A DNA stretch of 64,000 nt from Doryteuthis pealeii (lineage: Eukaryota > Mollusca > Cephalopoda > Myopsida > Loliginidae). This document shows positions 10,101 through 22,443 of the stretch, in pieces. The stretch lies in the NCBI GenBank assembly GCA_023376005.1, contig CM042152.1, positions 80,538,479 to 80,602,478 on the forward strand, written 5' to 3'. The notes below the pieces were generated by a model. It saw nothing but the letters and a program-made list of their open reading frames with translations, ran no database searches and was not told the DNA's origin. Every line of letters starts with the position of its first letter. Position 1 is the first letter of the stretch. A program made the position numbers and the translations under genes.

Positions 10101-10979
10101 GTCCCAGCTGCAAAGTATTAACTATGGTTTATTTTCAAAACAATACTTGTAATTAAAACAAGACATTTCATACTACTAAAGTAGCTTTAATAAGCTAATT
10201 TACAACATAGTTATATTGGTCACCATTGGTACACACTAGCAGTTCTTTTACTCTTCTACAAGAGAGTTACCAAAAGGGAGATAATACCAATTCTCCAGAA
10301 GGGAAGTAATTAAGAGTCAATGTTCATTAATATTACACTTGTTATATCAATTCTATGATGCTAATCATCTTTATGTTGATATATCGAACTATATATACTG
10401 TCAAAACTTATGTGCTGATTTAAATCGCAAATGTGGAATTAACAAGAGTTAGAAACAGGAAATACATGAACACAACATGGAATTTCAAATAACACTATAT
10501 TGTTACATTTATACACACAAGGAAATACAATTGTAATAATTGTTGTTGCAAACGATAATATTGTCTGTGGGAAATATCAATTATATAATAAATATAATGA
10601 ATACAATTTCACTTAACTGAGTCCTTGGAATGTTTATGGTAAGTTATCATATTTACGACAGCCCTTTTCTATCTCTGCTGAATTATTGGGAGCGACAATG
10701 TCCAATTCTGAGAGATGCTGGTACAAAGAAAGGAAGATTTCTATCTTCAAGATTTCTATCTTCAATTGATGCCACCAAAATTTGCAGGTCTGTGATTGGT
10801 TGGTTTGAAAAGCGGTACATCAATCAAGGGAAACAACCCACCTACCTTAGATCTATTTTTTATACATAAAGAAATAAGGAACTTTTTTTTTCTTTAAAAA
10901 GATCTAAACCAAAATGTTGATAGTTTAGTGAAAAATAAATGTGACCCTCTGCGAAAGTCAGCAATGTAATTTAGTAATA
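10101..10979. other. Spacer, no recognised feature
   Basis: Moderately AT-rich sequence. The frame at 10630-10869 has no recognisable motif and I do not call it a gene. Confidence 0.5.
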
Positions 10980-10981
10980 TA

Positions 10982-11200
10982 CAGGGTGTTCATAAAGTCT
11001 TTTCAGCAGTTTTGAGATATAAAATTTAATAATTCACATTGTACAAATGATAGAATTAGTAAAAATTTAATTTTGTCAAAACCAATTGAAAGTTCAACCC
11101 TTGTAGTTTTATTTTTTATGTACGTTTTGATTATTGCATTTCAACAAAATTCATCTTGTTGCTATATTTTAATCTGCTGCAAAACTTTATAGACACCTGC
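10982..11200 (+). mobile_element. Mariner-type MITE with TA flanks
   Basis: The left end CAGGGTGTTCATAAAGTCTT and the reverse complement of the right end, GCAGGTGTCTATAAAGTTTT, match at most positions over ~28 bp. TA lies at both boundaries (10980-81, 11201-02). At 219 bp it has no transposase. Confidence 0.7.
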
Positions 11201-11235
11201 TAGAAATAATAAAATCTGATATATTTCATTTAGAA

Positions 11236-11275
11236 TACACACACACACACATATATATATGTATATATATTGTGT
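11236..11275. repeat. (AC)n(AT)n microsatellite
   Basis: ACAC run followed by TATA runs. Confidence 0.9.
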
Positions 11276-11287
11276 GATACAAACTTT

Positions 11288-11430
11288 TATAATCGCTATA
11301 AAAAGATCCAATCTATTATTCATTTTTTTAAAAACGACTAAAGAAACAAATTTTTGTTTCTTTTTAGTCGTTTTTGTAATGCTTTTAAAAAATGAATAAT
11401 AAATTGGGTCTTTTTATAGTTATTAATCAG
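11288..11430. repeat. Palindrome, ~65-bp arms, almost no loop
   Basis: Left AAAACGACTAAAGAAACAAA faces right TTTGTTTCTTTTTAGTCGTTTT, and outward AAAAAGATCCAATCTATTATTC pairs with its complement near 11397-11418. The centre lies near 11355. Confidence 0.85.
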
Positions 11431-11543
11431 AGTAGTGAATTGATTCAAAATGGTTATTTTTCCCTCTGTATGGTTGAAGTGGGAACTTGAGAAATAAAGA
11501 CATTGAAATTAAACTAATTCGTTGTGTTCATTTATAAGAACAA

Positions 11544-11712
11544 GAATGCATTTTAAAATTAAAAATCATTTCCAATGCATTTTTATAGTAAAAATCATTT
11601 CCAATGCATTTTTATAGTAAAAATTAATTCTAATGCATTTTTATAATAAAAATCATTTCCAATGCATTTTTTATAGTAAAAATCATTTCCAATGCATTTT
11701 TATAGTAAAATT
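11544..11712. repeat. 30-bp tandem repeat, 5-6 copies
   Basis: The unit is AAAAATCATTTCCAATGCAT followed by TTTTATAGT. Copies differ by one or two bases. Two TG/GT-rich microsatellites follow at 11755-11776 and 11810-11830. Confidence 0.9.
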
Positions 11713-12007
11713 ATGTAACATCTATTTATGTCAGCCTGTTATTATCTATCTATCAATGTGTGTGTGTGTGTGTGTACGTGTGTGTCCATGCATGTGTATA
11801 TGTATATATGAGTGTGTGCACATGTGTGTATTACTTGTATTGTAGAAAGAAGTGGACACCGAAATTAAGAAACACCCAAGACCAAGAAAACCAGAGGAAC
11901 AAAGGAATCATCCCAGCAGAGAAGAAATAAAAGTGATTATAAAGAAGATAAGTATAATAATAAGATAAGTATAAGCATTATGCAACAGAAACAGGTGTCT
12001 CCAAATG

Positions 12008-12760
12008 CTACATAAATCATAGGTAACCTACGAATTATGTATGTAAGTGTAGTTAGATTTTGAATTAAAATTTGTTGAAATTCAAAATCGGAACGGGTTA
12101 TATTATTGATAGGTAATGATCTTTAATTGATCCCCAGGCTTCTGCCAATGGAAGTGTGAGAGCAGAAGTTAAGTTTAGTTAGATTTTGGCTGTTAGTCAA
12201 CAGGACTAGATGTAATGTTCATCTCTCTCAAGATGCCAACTTCTCACCACACGGTTGAAAACCTTTTGGGGTTTTTAATAAAGAATTAAGAAAAACAATA
12301 AAGTCTTGCCTAATCATTACAACAACGAAATGAGCAATTGATCCAGCCCAGAAGAAGGAAGAAAGCCCCAGAAGAAAAGGATGGCAGTGACAAGCAGATA
12401 CAATAAGAAACCATCTCCTCTCCACTCTCTTATCTTGCCATTTATATACCCAATATGAAGTGGGTATATAAGTTTAGTTAGTTATATTTTGGCTGTTAGT
12501 AGAAAGGAGCAGATGCTCTTAAGATGCCAGCTTCTCACCATGCAGTTGAAGACCCATTTGGGCTTAGGGTTTTTAATAAAGAATTGAGGTCTTGAAAAAC
12601 AATAAGACTTGCTTAATTATTACAACCAAGAAATAAGCACAGACGACCCAGCCCAAGGAAGACTTAGCCCAGAAGAAGAAAATGGCCGCCAATGAAGCAG
12701 AACAAGTAAGAACCCATCTCCTCTTCTCCACCCTCTCTCCCCATTATATACCCGATGTAA
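12008..12760 (+). mobile_element. LTR family 1, one copy plus a second partial copy in tandem
   Basis: The first unit begins TGCTACATAAATCATAGG (compare TGTTACATAATTC in other copies), carries AATAAAG near 12298, and reaches a hairpin TATATACCC...GGGTATATA at 12445-12472. A second, 5'-truncated unit follows directly (12470-12760) with the same order: TTTTGGCTGTTAGT, CTTCTCACCATGCAG, AATAAAGAATTGAGG, ATATACCCGATG. Family 1 also occurs at 33560-34074, 34110-34215 and 59525-60028. Confidence 0.65.
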
Positions 12761-12894
12761 ATTTTCTTCTTTCTATTTCAATTGATAAGAAATTGGCTTC
12801 ATCTTAAAAAAAAATTTAAAAATTTAAAAAGTACATCTTGATATATATTTTTAAAATCCTTCAATGAAAATATTTATTACTTAGGTCCCATATT

Positions 12895-13250
12895 GTTGTT
12901 GTTGTTAGCATCCTTCCATCTACAAGAGACAATGGAGTAGTGTCCAAAAAAAATTTTTTTTAAAATTATGTAGACTGGGCAGGTTCATATGGAGGATGAG
13001 CTGTTGCCCAAGCAGCAACCGCCCTCTCCACACTACCGTTGTGATCCAAAGGAAAAGTAAGGAACCAATTGAGTTTAGCACCAGTAGTGTCACAGGAGTT
13101 GCTGGGTAGCACTGGATTTAAGCATCACATCACCTTGAGGACTCGGGCTCCTGATTTGTTTTCAGGGTTTACTCCCCTAGCCTTTCCTTGAGATGAGGTA
13201 AAGCCACTAGGCAGTGGAGGTTTTGTATCAAACTTTTCCTTTTAGGTCCC
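12895..13250 (-). repeat. LINE 3'-tail repeat
   Basis: ACAATGGAGTAGTGTCC at 12939-12955 and its surroundings match the tail downstream of the minus-strand LINE at 8430-8945. The rest (GGCAGGTTCATATGGAGG, ACCGCCCTCTCCACACTACC) is low-copy. Strand is inferred from that LINE. Confidence 0.45.
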
Positions 13251-13522
13251 ATAACAGTTGTTATATTTGCATATAAACATCACAACAATTATGGGACAGG
13301 AGTAGTAGATATTTATCCAACCCATTTGCCATGGACAGGATGTCATACAAGGTCACAATTATGAAGCATCCAGCGAAGATTGAACTCACTATTCAGTAGT
13401 AATGGATCTGCGAGACTAGCTTGCTAACCATTACATCACAAAGGGACACCTTGGGGCAGAGGTAATATCTAAAACTAGACTAAATGAACATACAAGTCAG
13501 AGTGACATAGAAAGGAAGAATA

Positions 13523-13946
13523 TCTATTAATAATGGAGATTCGCTTACAGTTTTTGTCTGTATCAAAAACTACGTCACTGCTTACATTACACTACCTAAA
13601 ATCGTCATAACAGAATAAATACACTCAAAATTTGAGCATGCAATCTTAGACAGTCCTCATTGCTTTTTTTAAACAAGTTTTAATAAATACATACCTGGTA
13701 TTATCTATCTATATATAGTTTGCTTTATTTTAATATATATTTAAAGTTACCAGAACTAAGTTTCCATTTCAAATTTTTTGATTTTTCACTCCTTTATTAG
13801 ATTTATTTTATTTTTTACTCCTTTAATAAATTTGATGATTTTACTTTACTTATGATACAAACCCTCTGATATTAAATTTTCAACTCCCATCCCCTCAGGC
13901 AATATTTATTTTACGTCGCCCAGAGGGTGTTTTTTTATTTTGCTAG
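13523..13946 (+). mobile_element. Helitron-like nonautonomous element, family 1 (copy 3)
   Basis: It starts TCTATTAATAATGGAGATTC after A (13522) and ends TTTGCTAG before T (13947). At 424 bp it is almost collinear with the reverse-strand copy at 3410-3832 (423 bp), so these two are the best guide to the intact element. Confidence 0.8.
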
Positions 13947-14059
13947 TTCAATTAATAAAAGTACATCTTTATTAAAAATTGGTACTGGTACCTGTGTTTT
14001 TAACTGAGTAACCTAAGATTCTCTATAGACCCATTATAAATTTAATAATAAATTATAGA

Positions 14060-14580
14060 TTAAATTCCCATCTGTTGATGAGATATATCTGGGAGTCAAT
14101 TTTTGAAATTGGAAACAATAAAGGAAATAAAATGATCAGATTTAACTGGACTGTCTGAAAGAAAGTGGAATCTTGAAAGTTTTCAATATTAAATCCCATC
14201 TGCTGAGTAGCCATCCCATGAAGATAATTAAGTTTTTTTGCAGTTGAAAACAAAAGACCTTTCAGAAAATAGATTTGCCAACTTTAACTCAATTGTCTAT
14301 TGGAAAGTATTTCAAACTCCAAAAGGTTCAATATTAATTTGTGTCTGTGTTGATCAGACATATCTGAAAGGCAATAAAGATTTTCTAGGTAAAAACAAAA
14401 GACTTATAAGAAAGGAAATAAAAATTCCACATCTTTAACTCAATTGTCTATCTGAAAGTATTTAGTACAGGTGTTTCCAAAATGGTCAGTATTAATTCTA
14501 ATGTGTTGATGAATCTGGGAGTCAATTAAGAATTTGAAGTTGAAAGTAAAACAAATTATAGAAAATAGAATCCAACATTC
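14060..14580. repeat. Degenerate ~140-150 bp tandem repeat, about 4 units
   Basis: Each unit holds AATATTAAATCCCATCTG-like, ATCTGGGAGTCAATT-like, GAAAACAAAAGAC-like and TTTAACTCAATTGTCTATC-like blocks in the same order. Units diverge by 15-25% by eye. Confidence 0.65.
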
Positions 14581-14714
14581 AAGTATTTATTTCGGATATC
14601 AACGACAGAAAATGTCAGACTTTTAGTCATTTTAGTCCAGGCTAAAAGCGCAGTAAATGTAACTCGAAGTCAAACTTTTTTTTTAGACCTGATTGGAAAA
14701 TGTCTACAATTTGA

Positions 14715-14830
14715 TTTCATTTGGTTTGTGTTGTTTTATGGCATATCAATCCTGGTGGGTCATTTAATGCCAACAAAGTTTTGTAAGATTCATAGCAATA
14801 ATTTGGAACTCAATTTTTATTAGCATTAAT
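14715..14830 (+). repeat. Repeat family D, 5' fragment
   Basis: TTTTATGGCATATCAATCCT, GGTGGGTCATTTAATGCC and AAAGTTTTG match the leading block of family D. Confidence 0.7.
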
Positions 14831-15412
14831 CTTATGTTTTGTTGAAGTTTTGAAATTGAAAGCAAGGGAGAGTCAAAAATTATCCACACTTTTGCCATAA
14901 GTAAAGTTGGCAGAGTGGCGTATTGTCAAAAATTATTAAGAACTATAAATAGCATAAGGCAAGATATCCTCAAGTTAATCCCAAATTGTTTCTAGACTCA
15001 AACAGCAAAGAATGCCAGCCAACCCAACATCAGGTCCAACAACCAGATTCTGACAGTAAAAACAGGAATAGAGATAAGTATTGTACTATTTGTAGTGAGA
15101 TAGCCAATGGCGTGTTATCTCATTTACATATGTGTATTACTGCAGGAGATATATAGAGACAGTTTAGGGGACTAGGGAGATTAGCTACGAGAAGCTGAAC
15201 CCAGTGCTAAGATTAAGCGCGAATAAATACTGCTGCAACAAGGAACACAAAACCACACCTCACAACACTATTATTATTATTATTATTGACATATCATCAC
15301 TCCGTTTAAAAATTGACCCACTATGTTACACAGCAACCAGATGGGACCTTTAGATACAACAGGACGGGATCTGCTACCACAACTGGATGTGGCTTTTAAC
15401 ACTAACTAGATG
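14831..15412. other. Mostly unassigned; possible short LTR at ~15113-15272
   Basis: A TGTTATCTC...CTCACAACA segment with AATAAA near 15223 has LTR-like ends, but its flanks (GGCG, CTAT) do not match, so I give it little weight. A short (ATT)n run follows at 15273-15289. Confidence 0.3.
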
Positions 15413-15878
15413 TGTTGTATACTCTTCTTTTTACTTTCTTACTTCTATTATTTTGGTCATCTTTTCTATCTTATGTTCTTCTCCTAGCGTCTCTTCTAAC
15501 GTCTCTTCTAGCGTCTGGGCTTCGTCTTGGTGGTCGGTTGCACTTAATTCATTTCTTCTTGGTCAGTCTTGTTGCCAAGACTTTCATTAACCACAAAACC
15601 ATATTATTTTTGTAAGCATTTATTTCTTAACTAAACATTTTTCATCTGACTAACATAGCGCGAGTATGCAGTGAGTTCCAGTTAAGGCAGTACATCTTCT
15701 CTGCCTGACGTCCAAACTGAAACTGAGGACCCAACCAGGTCCCACATGACTTCACGTATTTCGCAGGCTTTCTGTAATATTCCATGGAAAGTCCCGCCTG
15801 TGATATGAAAAGGGGCCATCCCTTTAGAAATACAGGGGATTGACAATAATCTTATGCAACTGCATAGATTATGTAACA
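15413..15878 (-). mobile_element. Solo LTR, family 2 (minus copy)
   Basis: On the minus strand it runs from TGTTACATAATC to GTATACAACA. The flanks are GATG on each side (15409-15412 and 15879-15882), a perfect 4-bp target-site duplication. It is collinear with 9621-10096, including the GGACTTTCCATGGAATA block and the CTAGAAGAGA purine repeat. The Ser/Val-rich plus-strand frames here are shadows of that purine repeat. Confidence 0.85.
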
Positions 15879-16074
15879 GATGGAGCCTTCAACAATAACT
15901 TTGATGGGTGTACAAATAATTTTGTCGTTATATATCTAAGTTAAGGTAGCAAAAACCTGAAGTCAACAGTGCTTGGTAATTGACTATTTCTCACCTATGC
16001 GATTTTAAAACCAACAAGAATAAGCACTCTTTAGTTATAGATATTGCAAACTTTATTATCAGAATTAAAATATA

Positions 16075-16087
16075 CATATACATATAT

Positions 16088-16119
<32 letters not shown>

Positions 16120-16128
16120 ATATATATG
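16075..16128. repeat. (TA)n microsatellite
   Basis: Interrupted TA run next to the foldback at 16159. Confidence 0.9.
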
Positions 16129-16158
16129 GAAATACGGTAAGGAAATTAATCCGACAAT

Positions 16159-16439
16159 ATGAGAAGAAAATATTTTAAAAATATAACAAACACAGGATGT
16201 TATGATTAGGGAAACACTTTTATGTGTCAATACTTAAGCATTTCGGTATATTGTACCATCTTCAGGACACTGTTAAGTAATGTTTATGTGAGGGACAGAA
16301 TGAAAGATGTTAAGTGTATAGTGAATGTGTGAATGTCCTGAAGATGGTACAATATACCAAAATGCTTAAGTATTGACACATAAAATTGTTTCCCCTGATC
16401 ATAACATCCTGTGTTTGTTATATTTTTTAAATATTTTCT

Positions 16440-16446
<7 letters not shown>
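16159..16446. mobile_element. Foldback element, ~110-bp arms, ~68-bp spacer
   Basis: Left ATGAGAAGAAAATATTTTAA...CATCTTCAGGACA is mirrored by TGTCCTGAAGATG...AATATTTTCTTCTCAT, with only scattered mismatches. (TA)n runs flank both sides, so the target was probably a TA repeat. No coding potential. Confidence 0.85.
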
Positions 16447-16479
<33 letters not shown>

Positions 16480-16600
16480 GTGCTATGGGTAAATTGTTGT
16501 CTAAATTTGGCAAAAATGAAAATAGCACTGACATCTCGTTTTATTAGATACATTTACCAAAATTACATGTAAATATCTTGAAATACTATAGATTTAATTC

Positions 16601-17222
16601 GGGACATTCGCAGAAATGTATCCTGGCTTCCTGCCTTAACAAATGCTAAGTGGTGACAGATCAAAAAACGACCCACACTAAAACAGATAAACAGCTTTGC
16701 TAATATTTTGCAATACATTTCACAATTTTACAATGTAGATTAAAAATTAATTTTTTGTAGCACCTAAATTTATGTTGTACAATTGCAATATCATAAAATA
16801 AAAAATATTTTTTTGAATTAAAAAAGTGACATTTTTTTTTATCAAAATAAAAAAGAATATCTAAATATTCAGATTTTTTAAAATTTATGTTTCTTTAATG
16901 TCTTGATTGTTTTTGTGACATTTTTTTTTTAGTTAAAATAAAAAAGATTATCTAAATATTTTGATTTTTTATTTGTAATTGATTGATGGAAATAAATATA
17001 TTAAAATAAAATAAAAATACCAAAAAAAAATATTTTAATTTTTTTATTTGTAATTGAGTGTGTAAAAAAAAAAAGATATTAAAATAAAATGAAAAAAACG
17101 AGAAAAAAAAGAAAGGTATTCTTTTAGGTGATTGAAGATGTTTAAGCATGGGTTGTTTTTTAAGATGTCACCACTTAGCGTTTTTTAAGGCAGGAGGCCG
17201 GGACGCATTTCTGCGAAGGGCA
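16601..17222. mobile_element. Foldback family 2, ~75-bp arms (copy 1)
   Basis: CGCAGAAATGTATCCTGGC...CTAAGTGGTGACA at 16601-16675 is the reverse complement of 17140-17222. The same terminal block flanks 20385-20965. The interior is extremely A/T-rich with homopolymers and three diverged copies of an AAATAAAAAAGAxTATCTAAATA-like block. Confidence 0.75.
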
Positions 17223-17339
17223 CCTTTAATTCATTCAAAGAAATTGCCAATGGTATCAACCATGGCATCAACCATGGCGCCAGGATGACTTTCTCTTCTG
17301 ACAATCTCCTTGTTTATTCTTTTTCTTTTTCCTTTTAAA

Positions 17340-17770
17340 AATCTGTCACAGATGACAATGACGTCACTCCATGTCATTCATCAGTTGTGGACCCTCTGGT
17401 GGCTAATTAGTCCAATTCTGGACTTGCACATGTGGCCACACACATTGCAATGGAAATTCCCATCTACATTTGGTGGTTCATGACGACTAAGACGTCACCA
17501 CTCTGCAGCCCTGTTAATCTCGATATTGAGCCACTCAGCTCCTGTGCAGCACATGTCTTTCCAACCCTGTATGTTAGAGGCCAGATCTTCCTGAGTTAAA
17601 GGTGTGACGCCACGTTTTTTCAGCGTTGTCTTCATATGGTATTTGAACCGCTTTTGGGAACCTCCTGTCCTTCGTGTGTCTTCTACGAGTTCAACATAAA
17701 GTATTTTACTGGGAATTTGTCTGCAGGCATGCCCCATTGTCGGGTATATACGTGAGAGAGAGAGAGAGAC
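17340..17770 (-). pseudogene. LINE C-terminal fragment with zinc-finger tail
   Basis: The minus-strand frame reads GHACRQIPSKILYVELVED, GSQKRFKYHMKTTLKK, WKDMCCTGAEWLNIEIN, then (same frame after a stop) CNVCGHMCKSRIGLISHQR. The order RT-end, then C-x2-C...SRIGL finger, equals that at 8430-8945 but the sequences differ widely, so they are different LINE lineages. Only the last ~120 residues survive. Confidence 0.75.
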
Positions 17771-17815
17771 CCGGTGATAGAGAGAGACCCGGTGATAGAG
17801 AGAGAGAGAGATACA
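17755..17815. repeat. (GA)n with 20-bp repeat
   Basis: GAGAGAGACCCGGTGATA is repeated twice inside GA runs. This explains the Arg/Glu-rich frame there. Confidence 0.9.
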
Positions 17816-17869
17816 GAGTTGAGATTTACTTGTTTGTTGTTTCATTTTTTTTTTGCTACGTCTAGTCAC

Positions 17870-18243
17870 CATTTTCCTCTTCTACTTCTTTGGCCGGTCG
17901 TTGTCTAGTCTTCTTTTTCTAAGGGCTTCTTCTGGGCTGATTCTTTAGTCATGTAAATTGATCAACTCGCAAGACTTTTATTTTCTTGATCAAGATTTAT
18001 TTCTGCCCATGTTCTTATTCGCTGTGTGGGAGAATCAACCTCACAGTGGCACGTCTACCCTGCGTCCATCTCTGGTTGAAACTGAAATCTAAAATCTAGT
18101 CATGTGTTTCTCATGATGTATTCTCTAGGGGTCAGAGAGCTATAACTTTACTGGTATTTTTCCACTTTCTGATTTGAAAGCCATTGGCCCCTTATTCTAC
18201 AGGGTTTGTCAATAATTTATGCTACCACATAAATTATGTAACA
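17870..18243 (-). mobile_element. LTR-like repeat, family 3 (copy 1)
   Basis: On the minus strand it starts TGTTACATAATTTATG and shares ordered blocks with 31990-32405: ATTGACAAACCCTGTAG, a GGAAAA block, CATGACTAGATTTTAG, and an AAGACTAG/AAGTCTTG region. It starts like families 1 and 2 but has a different body. The far boundary is not certain. Confidence 0.6.
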
Positions 18244-18649
18244 TATGCAGCTGCCCACTTGATCTAGGACAGCACTACCTATTCCAGGCACTTGATATTG
18301 AGTTTGAGGTCATGTGTGAAGATGAATGGAAGCATAATATCACCATCCCTAGTGACCCCCCCCAAACACCCTATTCAGTACATGTTGTAGGGTAGAGCAA
18401 GCTAACTATTGTTTAACATCAGATCCTGACAAAATTTTTTACTCATCTGAGAAAAACCAAAGCATTTTTTTTGCTTGAGTTAGTAGAAAAGCTTTGCTGC
18501 GCAGTCTTTCCTTTTGTTGCCAGTGATAAAAATTAGTCTATTCTCATCTGGTATGATGTCTTCCTGCACTACCTGCCTGATAAGAAACTCAGACATTCTC
18601 ATGTCTCTGGCTATGGACCTGATTGACTTGATGGGATCGTTGTCAATCA

Positions 18650-18950
18650 TAGCCTGGTTTGTTTTTGTTTGTTTGTTTTGTTTTACGGCATATCAACCTC
18701 AGTGGGTCATTTAATACCGGCAAAGTTTTGAAAGATTCATAGCAATAGTTTGGAAGAAAAATTTTTAAATTTGATTTTTTTTATAAACAAATTTTCTATA
18801 TAACCCATAAATGGGAACCTTACAGGTACTACCACTCCAAGTCAGAGTGGACCTTCGACCAATAGTGATGAAGGGGTGCTCCACATTCCCCAGACCTCCA
18901 AAACTGGAATCTCACTATCTATATGAGTGACATCTTTTTTCTGAGTTATA
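18650..18950 (+). repeat. Repeat family D (partial copy)
   Basis: TTTTACGGCATATCAACCTC, AGTGGGTCATTTAATACCGG, TACTACCACTCCAAGTCAGA and GTGATGAAGGGGTGCTCC follow in family D order. Bases 18244-18649 before it hold nothing I recognise. Confidence 0.7.
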
Positions 18951-18977
18951 TCGATACATACATACCAAACTTTCTTT

Positions 18978-19740
<763 letters not shown>

Positions 19741-20214
19741 TAAATTTACAAATAATATAACTGAATTACGTTAAATGATTGCATATACAAATCAATACAT
19801 ATGCAAATCAATACATGCAAAGGTTTCAAAATAAGAAGTGTATAAATTGTACTCAGTCCTCATATTACAACATTGTCTATCCTCTTGGGGGAATAACACA
19901 GACTTATACTCTCTGAAGTTCAGCCATAGATGTTAGTGTTACCATATTACAAATAAAATGTCTGAAGACTTTCATCAGAATATCTGCTCTTCCCTTGGTT
20001 GACTTACTGTAGTCAGGTCACTGTCCTACAGAGTGTAGCATTTTGGTTTTCTCTCTCTATGTACACGGCTGTAAAATTACTTAGCATTATCTGCCATTGT
20101 TTTGGTTACACCAGTTTACAAGAGAATCAATGTTCAAAAATTGATTTTTTTTCTTATACAGATTTAAAACAACAGTTAATATTAAATTAAGGAAAAAAAA
20201 CAAAAACAAGTAGA
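19741..20214. other. Spacer, no recognised feature
   Basis: AT-rich. No coding or repeat call. Confidence 0.5.
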
Positions 20215-20380
20215 TTTGGTTTGGTTTGGTTTGGTTTGGTTCGGTTTTACAGCATATCAACCTCAGTGGGTCATTTAATGCCGATAAAGTTTTGAAATAA
20301 ATCAATTCTTAATGGATGATAAAATTTTGTTTATCAACTCATGTTTTTCTATTAAACCCATAGATGGGAAAACAAGTAGA
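20215..20380 (+). repeat. Repeat family D, 5' fragment
   Basis: It is preceded by a (TTTGG)n run at 20216-20239. Then ACAGCATATCAACCTCAGTG, GGTCATTTAATGCCGATAAA and ATTAAACCCATAGATGGG. Confidence 0.75.
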
Positions 20381-20384
20381 ATCC

Positions 20385-20965
20385 GGTGCATATCGTATAA
20401 ATGCATCCTGGCCTCCTGCCCTAAAAAAACCCTAAATGGTGCCTGCTAAAAATCCGTGGCTGTTTGAAGGTGTTTTTCCCAAAAAGTTAATGCGATACGA
20501 AAGCAATATTTTACAGGGGGGGGGTTAAATTTTACATTTACTTGTCGAGAAAAGACTGGGGGGGCAGTCTTTTCTTGACAAGTAAATGTAAAAAATTTAC
20601 CCCCCCCCCCCCCCTGTAAAATTTTTTCTTTACCAGTTTGAAGGTGTTTTTATCGACAAATACCTTTTTTTAGTGGTTTGAAGGTGTTAAAAGAAAGTCA
20701 CCACCCAGGGTTTTTATTGACAAGTAAATGTAAATATTTACTCCCCCCTTTAAAATATTTTTTTTTTGGTATTTTCATTTTTTACTAAATATTTACATTT
20801 ACTTGTTGTGAAAAGATGGAGGGGGTTTAAAATATCGCTTTCATATCGCATTAACTTTTCGGGAAAAATGCCATCAAACAGCTAGGGATTTCAGCAGGCA
20901 CGGATTTTCAGCAGGCACCATTTAGCGTTTTTTAAGGTAGGGAGCTAGGATGCATTTATGCAATA
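20385..20965. mobile_element. Foldback family 2 (copy 2), nested hairpins, poly-G/C tracts
   Basis: The outer arms (about 20385-20535 and 20815-20965) pair TGCATCCTGGCCTCCTGCCC with its counterpart near 20930. Inside is a second palindrome (20512-20620), where GGGGGGGGGTTAAATTTTAC and CTTGTCGAGAAAAGACTG meet their complements around 20565. A third, weaker pair around ACATTTACTTGT lies at 20720-20815. It shares termini with 16601-17222. Confidence 0.8.
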
Positions 20966-21061
20966 ATACCCTAGAATCTTTCACTCCTTCCTAAATAGAA
21001 GCATCAATATCATCATGGACTACTCTTACAATGGAAATCCAACAAGTTCATAGATCATCTA

Positions 21062-21108
<47 letters not shown>

Positions 21109-22142
21109 GGCAGTTGGTGTGTATGTATGTCCAGATGAAACTATGAAAATACAACAATTAACGACAAAGTAAATATATATACACATTAAATATCACCGGC
21201 TCTTGCTTTTTGTGCAAAAATTATGAAGATTTGATCTATATTTAAAGATATCTAAAAATTAAAATATACATAGAAATAGCATTGAAATTCAGCATTTTGA
21301 AATCTTAAAAGTAAACAAATCAATACACCAGAGTTTTTTTGACCCCACATCCACCCAGATAATGCTGGGTAGTCACTTCTAGCACATAATAATAATAATA
21401 ATTATGCATATGATATAATGATATATTTTAAGCTCATTTGAATAATAGAAATGAAATTTTTATCTAAACTGTTTGCCATTTTGAAGATAATGTTTTTATA
21501 GATGTAAAATGTGATACACAACAAAAGAAAAGCATCTTCAAAAATATCCTCAAATAAAATTGCACAGAAAATGGAGTCTTTTTGCAATAGGAACATTAGA
21601 CACAGACACACATACACAAGAGGAAAATGCTATTTATTGATTATACAAATGAAATTTTAGAGTATCTCTCCTTTTGTAGCAGACACACATATTAAAGAAT
21701 AAGCCATCCTATGCAAAGTCTAAATACCTTTATAATACAAACTGAACACAGGATTTATCGATGCTACAATGTATTACAGAAAATAGAGATATGTCTAAAC
21801 GATATTTATTTTTTAAGCTTTTTCTTGCAGATTCTGTTGGAATCCATAATAGATTTTATTGTATCAATATTGATTAACAATGAAATGCAGACGACGGCAT
21901 GTGTCAAATAATAAGGTTTCTGCGCAGCCTCTCTCTGTGTTTTATACAGCCAACTTGTGCACTCTTTGAATTTCAGAATATTCAATACTGTTCTGATTTA
22001 GACTCTGGCTAATCATGAGTACATGTAACCGTGCAGGATGCAGAATTCATCTCTATATTTCAAAATGGCTTTTTATATATTGATTTTCACCTCAGGGAAT
22101 GAGGATCTAATATAAATAGAGAAAACCAGGAACACACAACAA

Positions 22143-22207
<65 letters not shown>

Positions 22208-22440
22208 TTTTGGTAGTAAAGACATGAAATCAATGACACTTTGTAACTGGCAGTTTCTTGCCTATGTGATTTTTGAATCAAACTGTCAGTTACCAAATGC
22301 CATTGACTTCATGTCTTTGCTACTCCAACTTAAATATACATGCTCTATCAATGATATTGAGCACTCTTTAATTTTAGATATAGCAAACTATATTATCAAT
22401 ATATAAATATATGTATATATAGATAGATATACATAGATAT
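20966..22440. other. Spacer with (TA)n and (AC)n(TA)n microsatellites
   Basis: (TA)n at 21065-21104 and (AC)n(TA)n at 22143-22204. A short inverted pair around TAACTGGCAGTTTCTTGCC and AACTGTCAGTTACC lies at 22245-22295. The rest is AT-rich without a gene. Confidence 0.6.
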
Positions 22441-22443
22441 ATA

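Noticed and set aside
10630..10869. 79-codon plus-strand frame
   Set aside because: No motif, no neighbours, typical chance length for this base composition.
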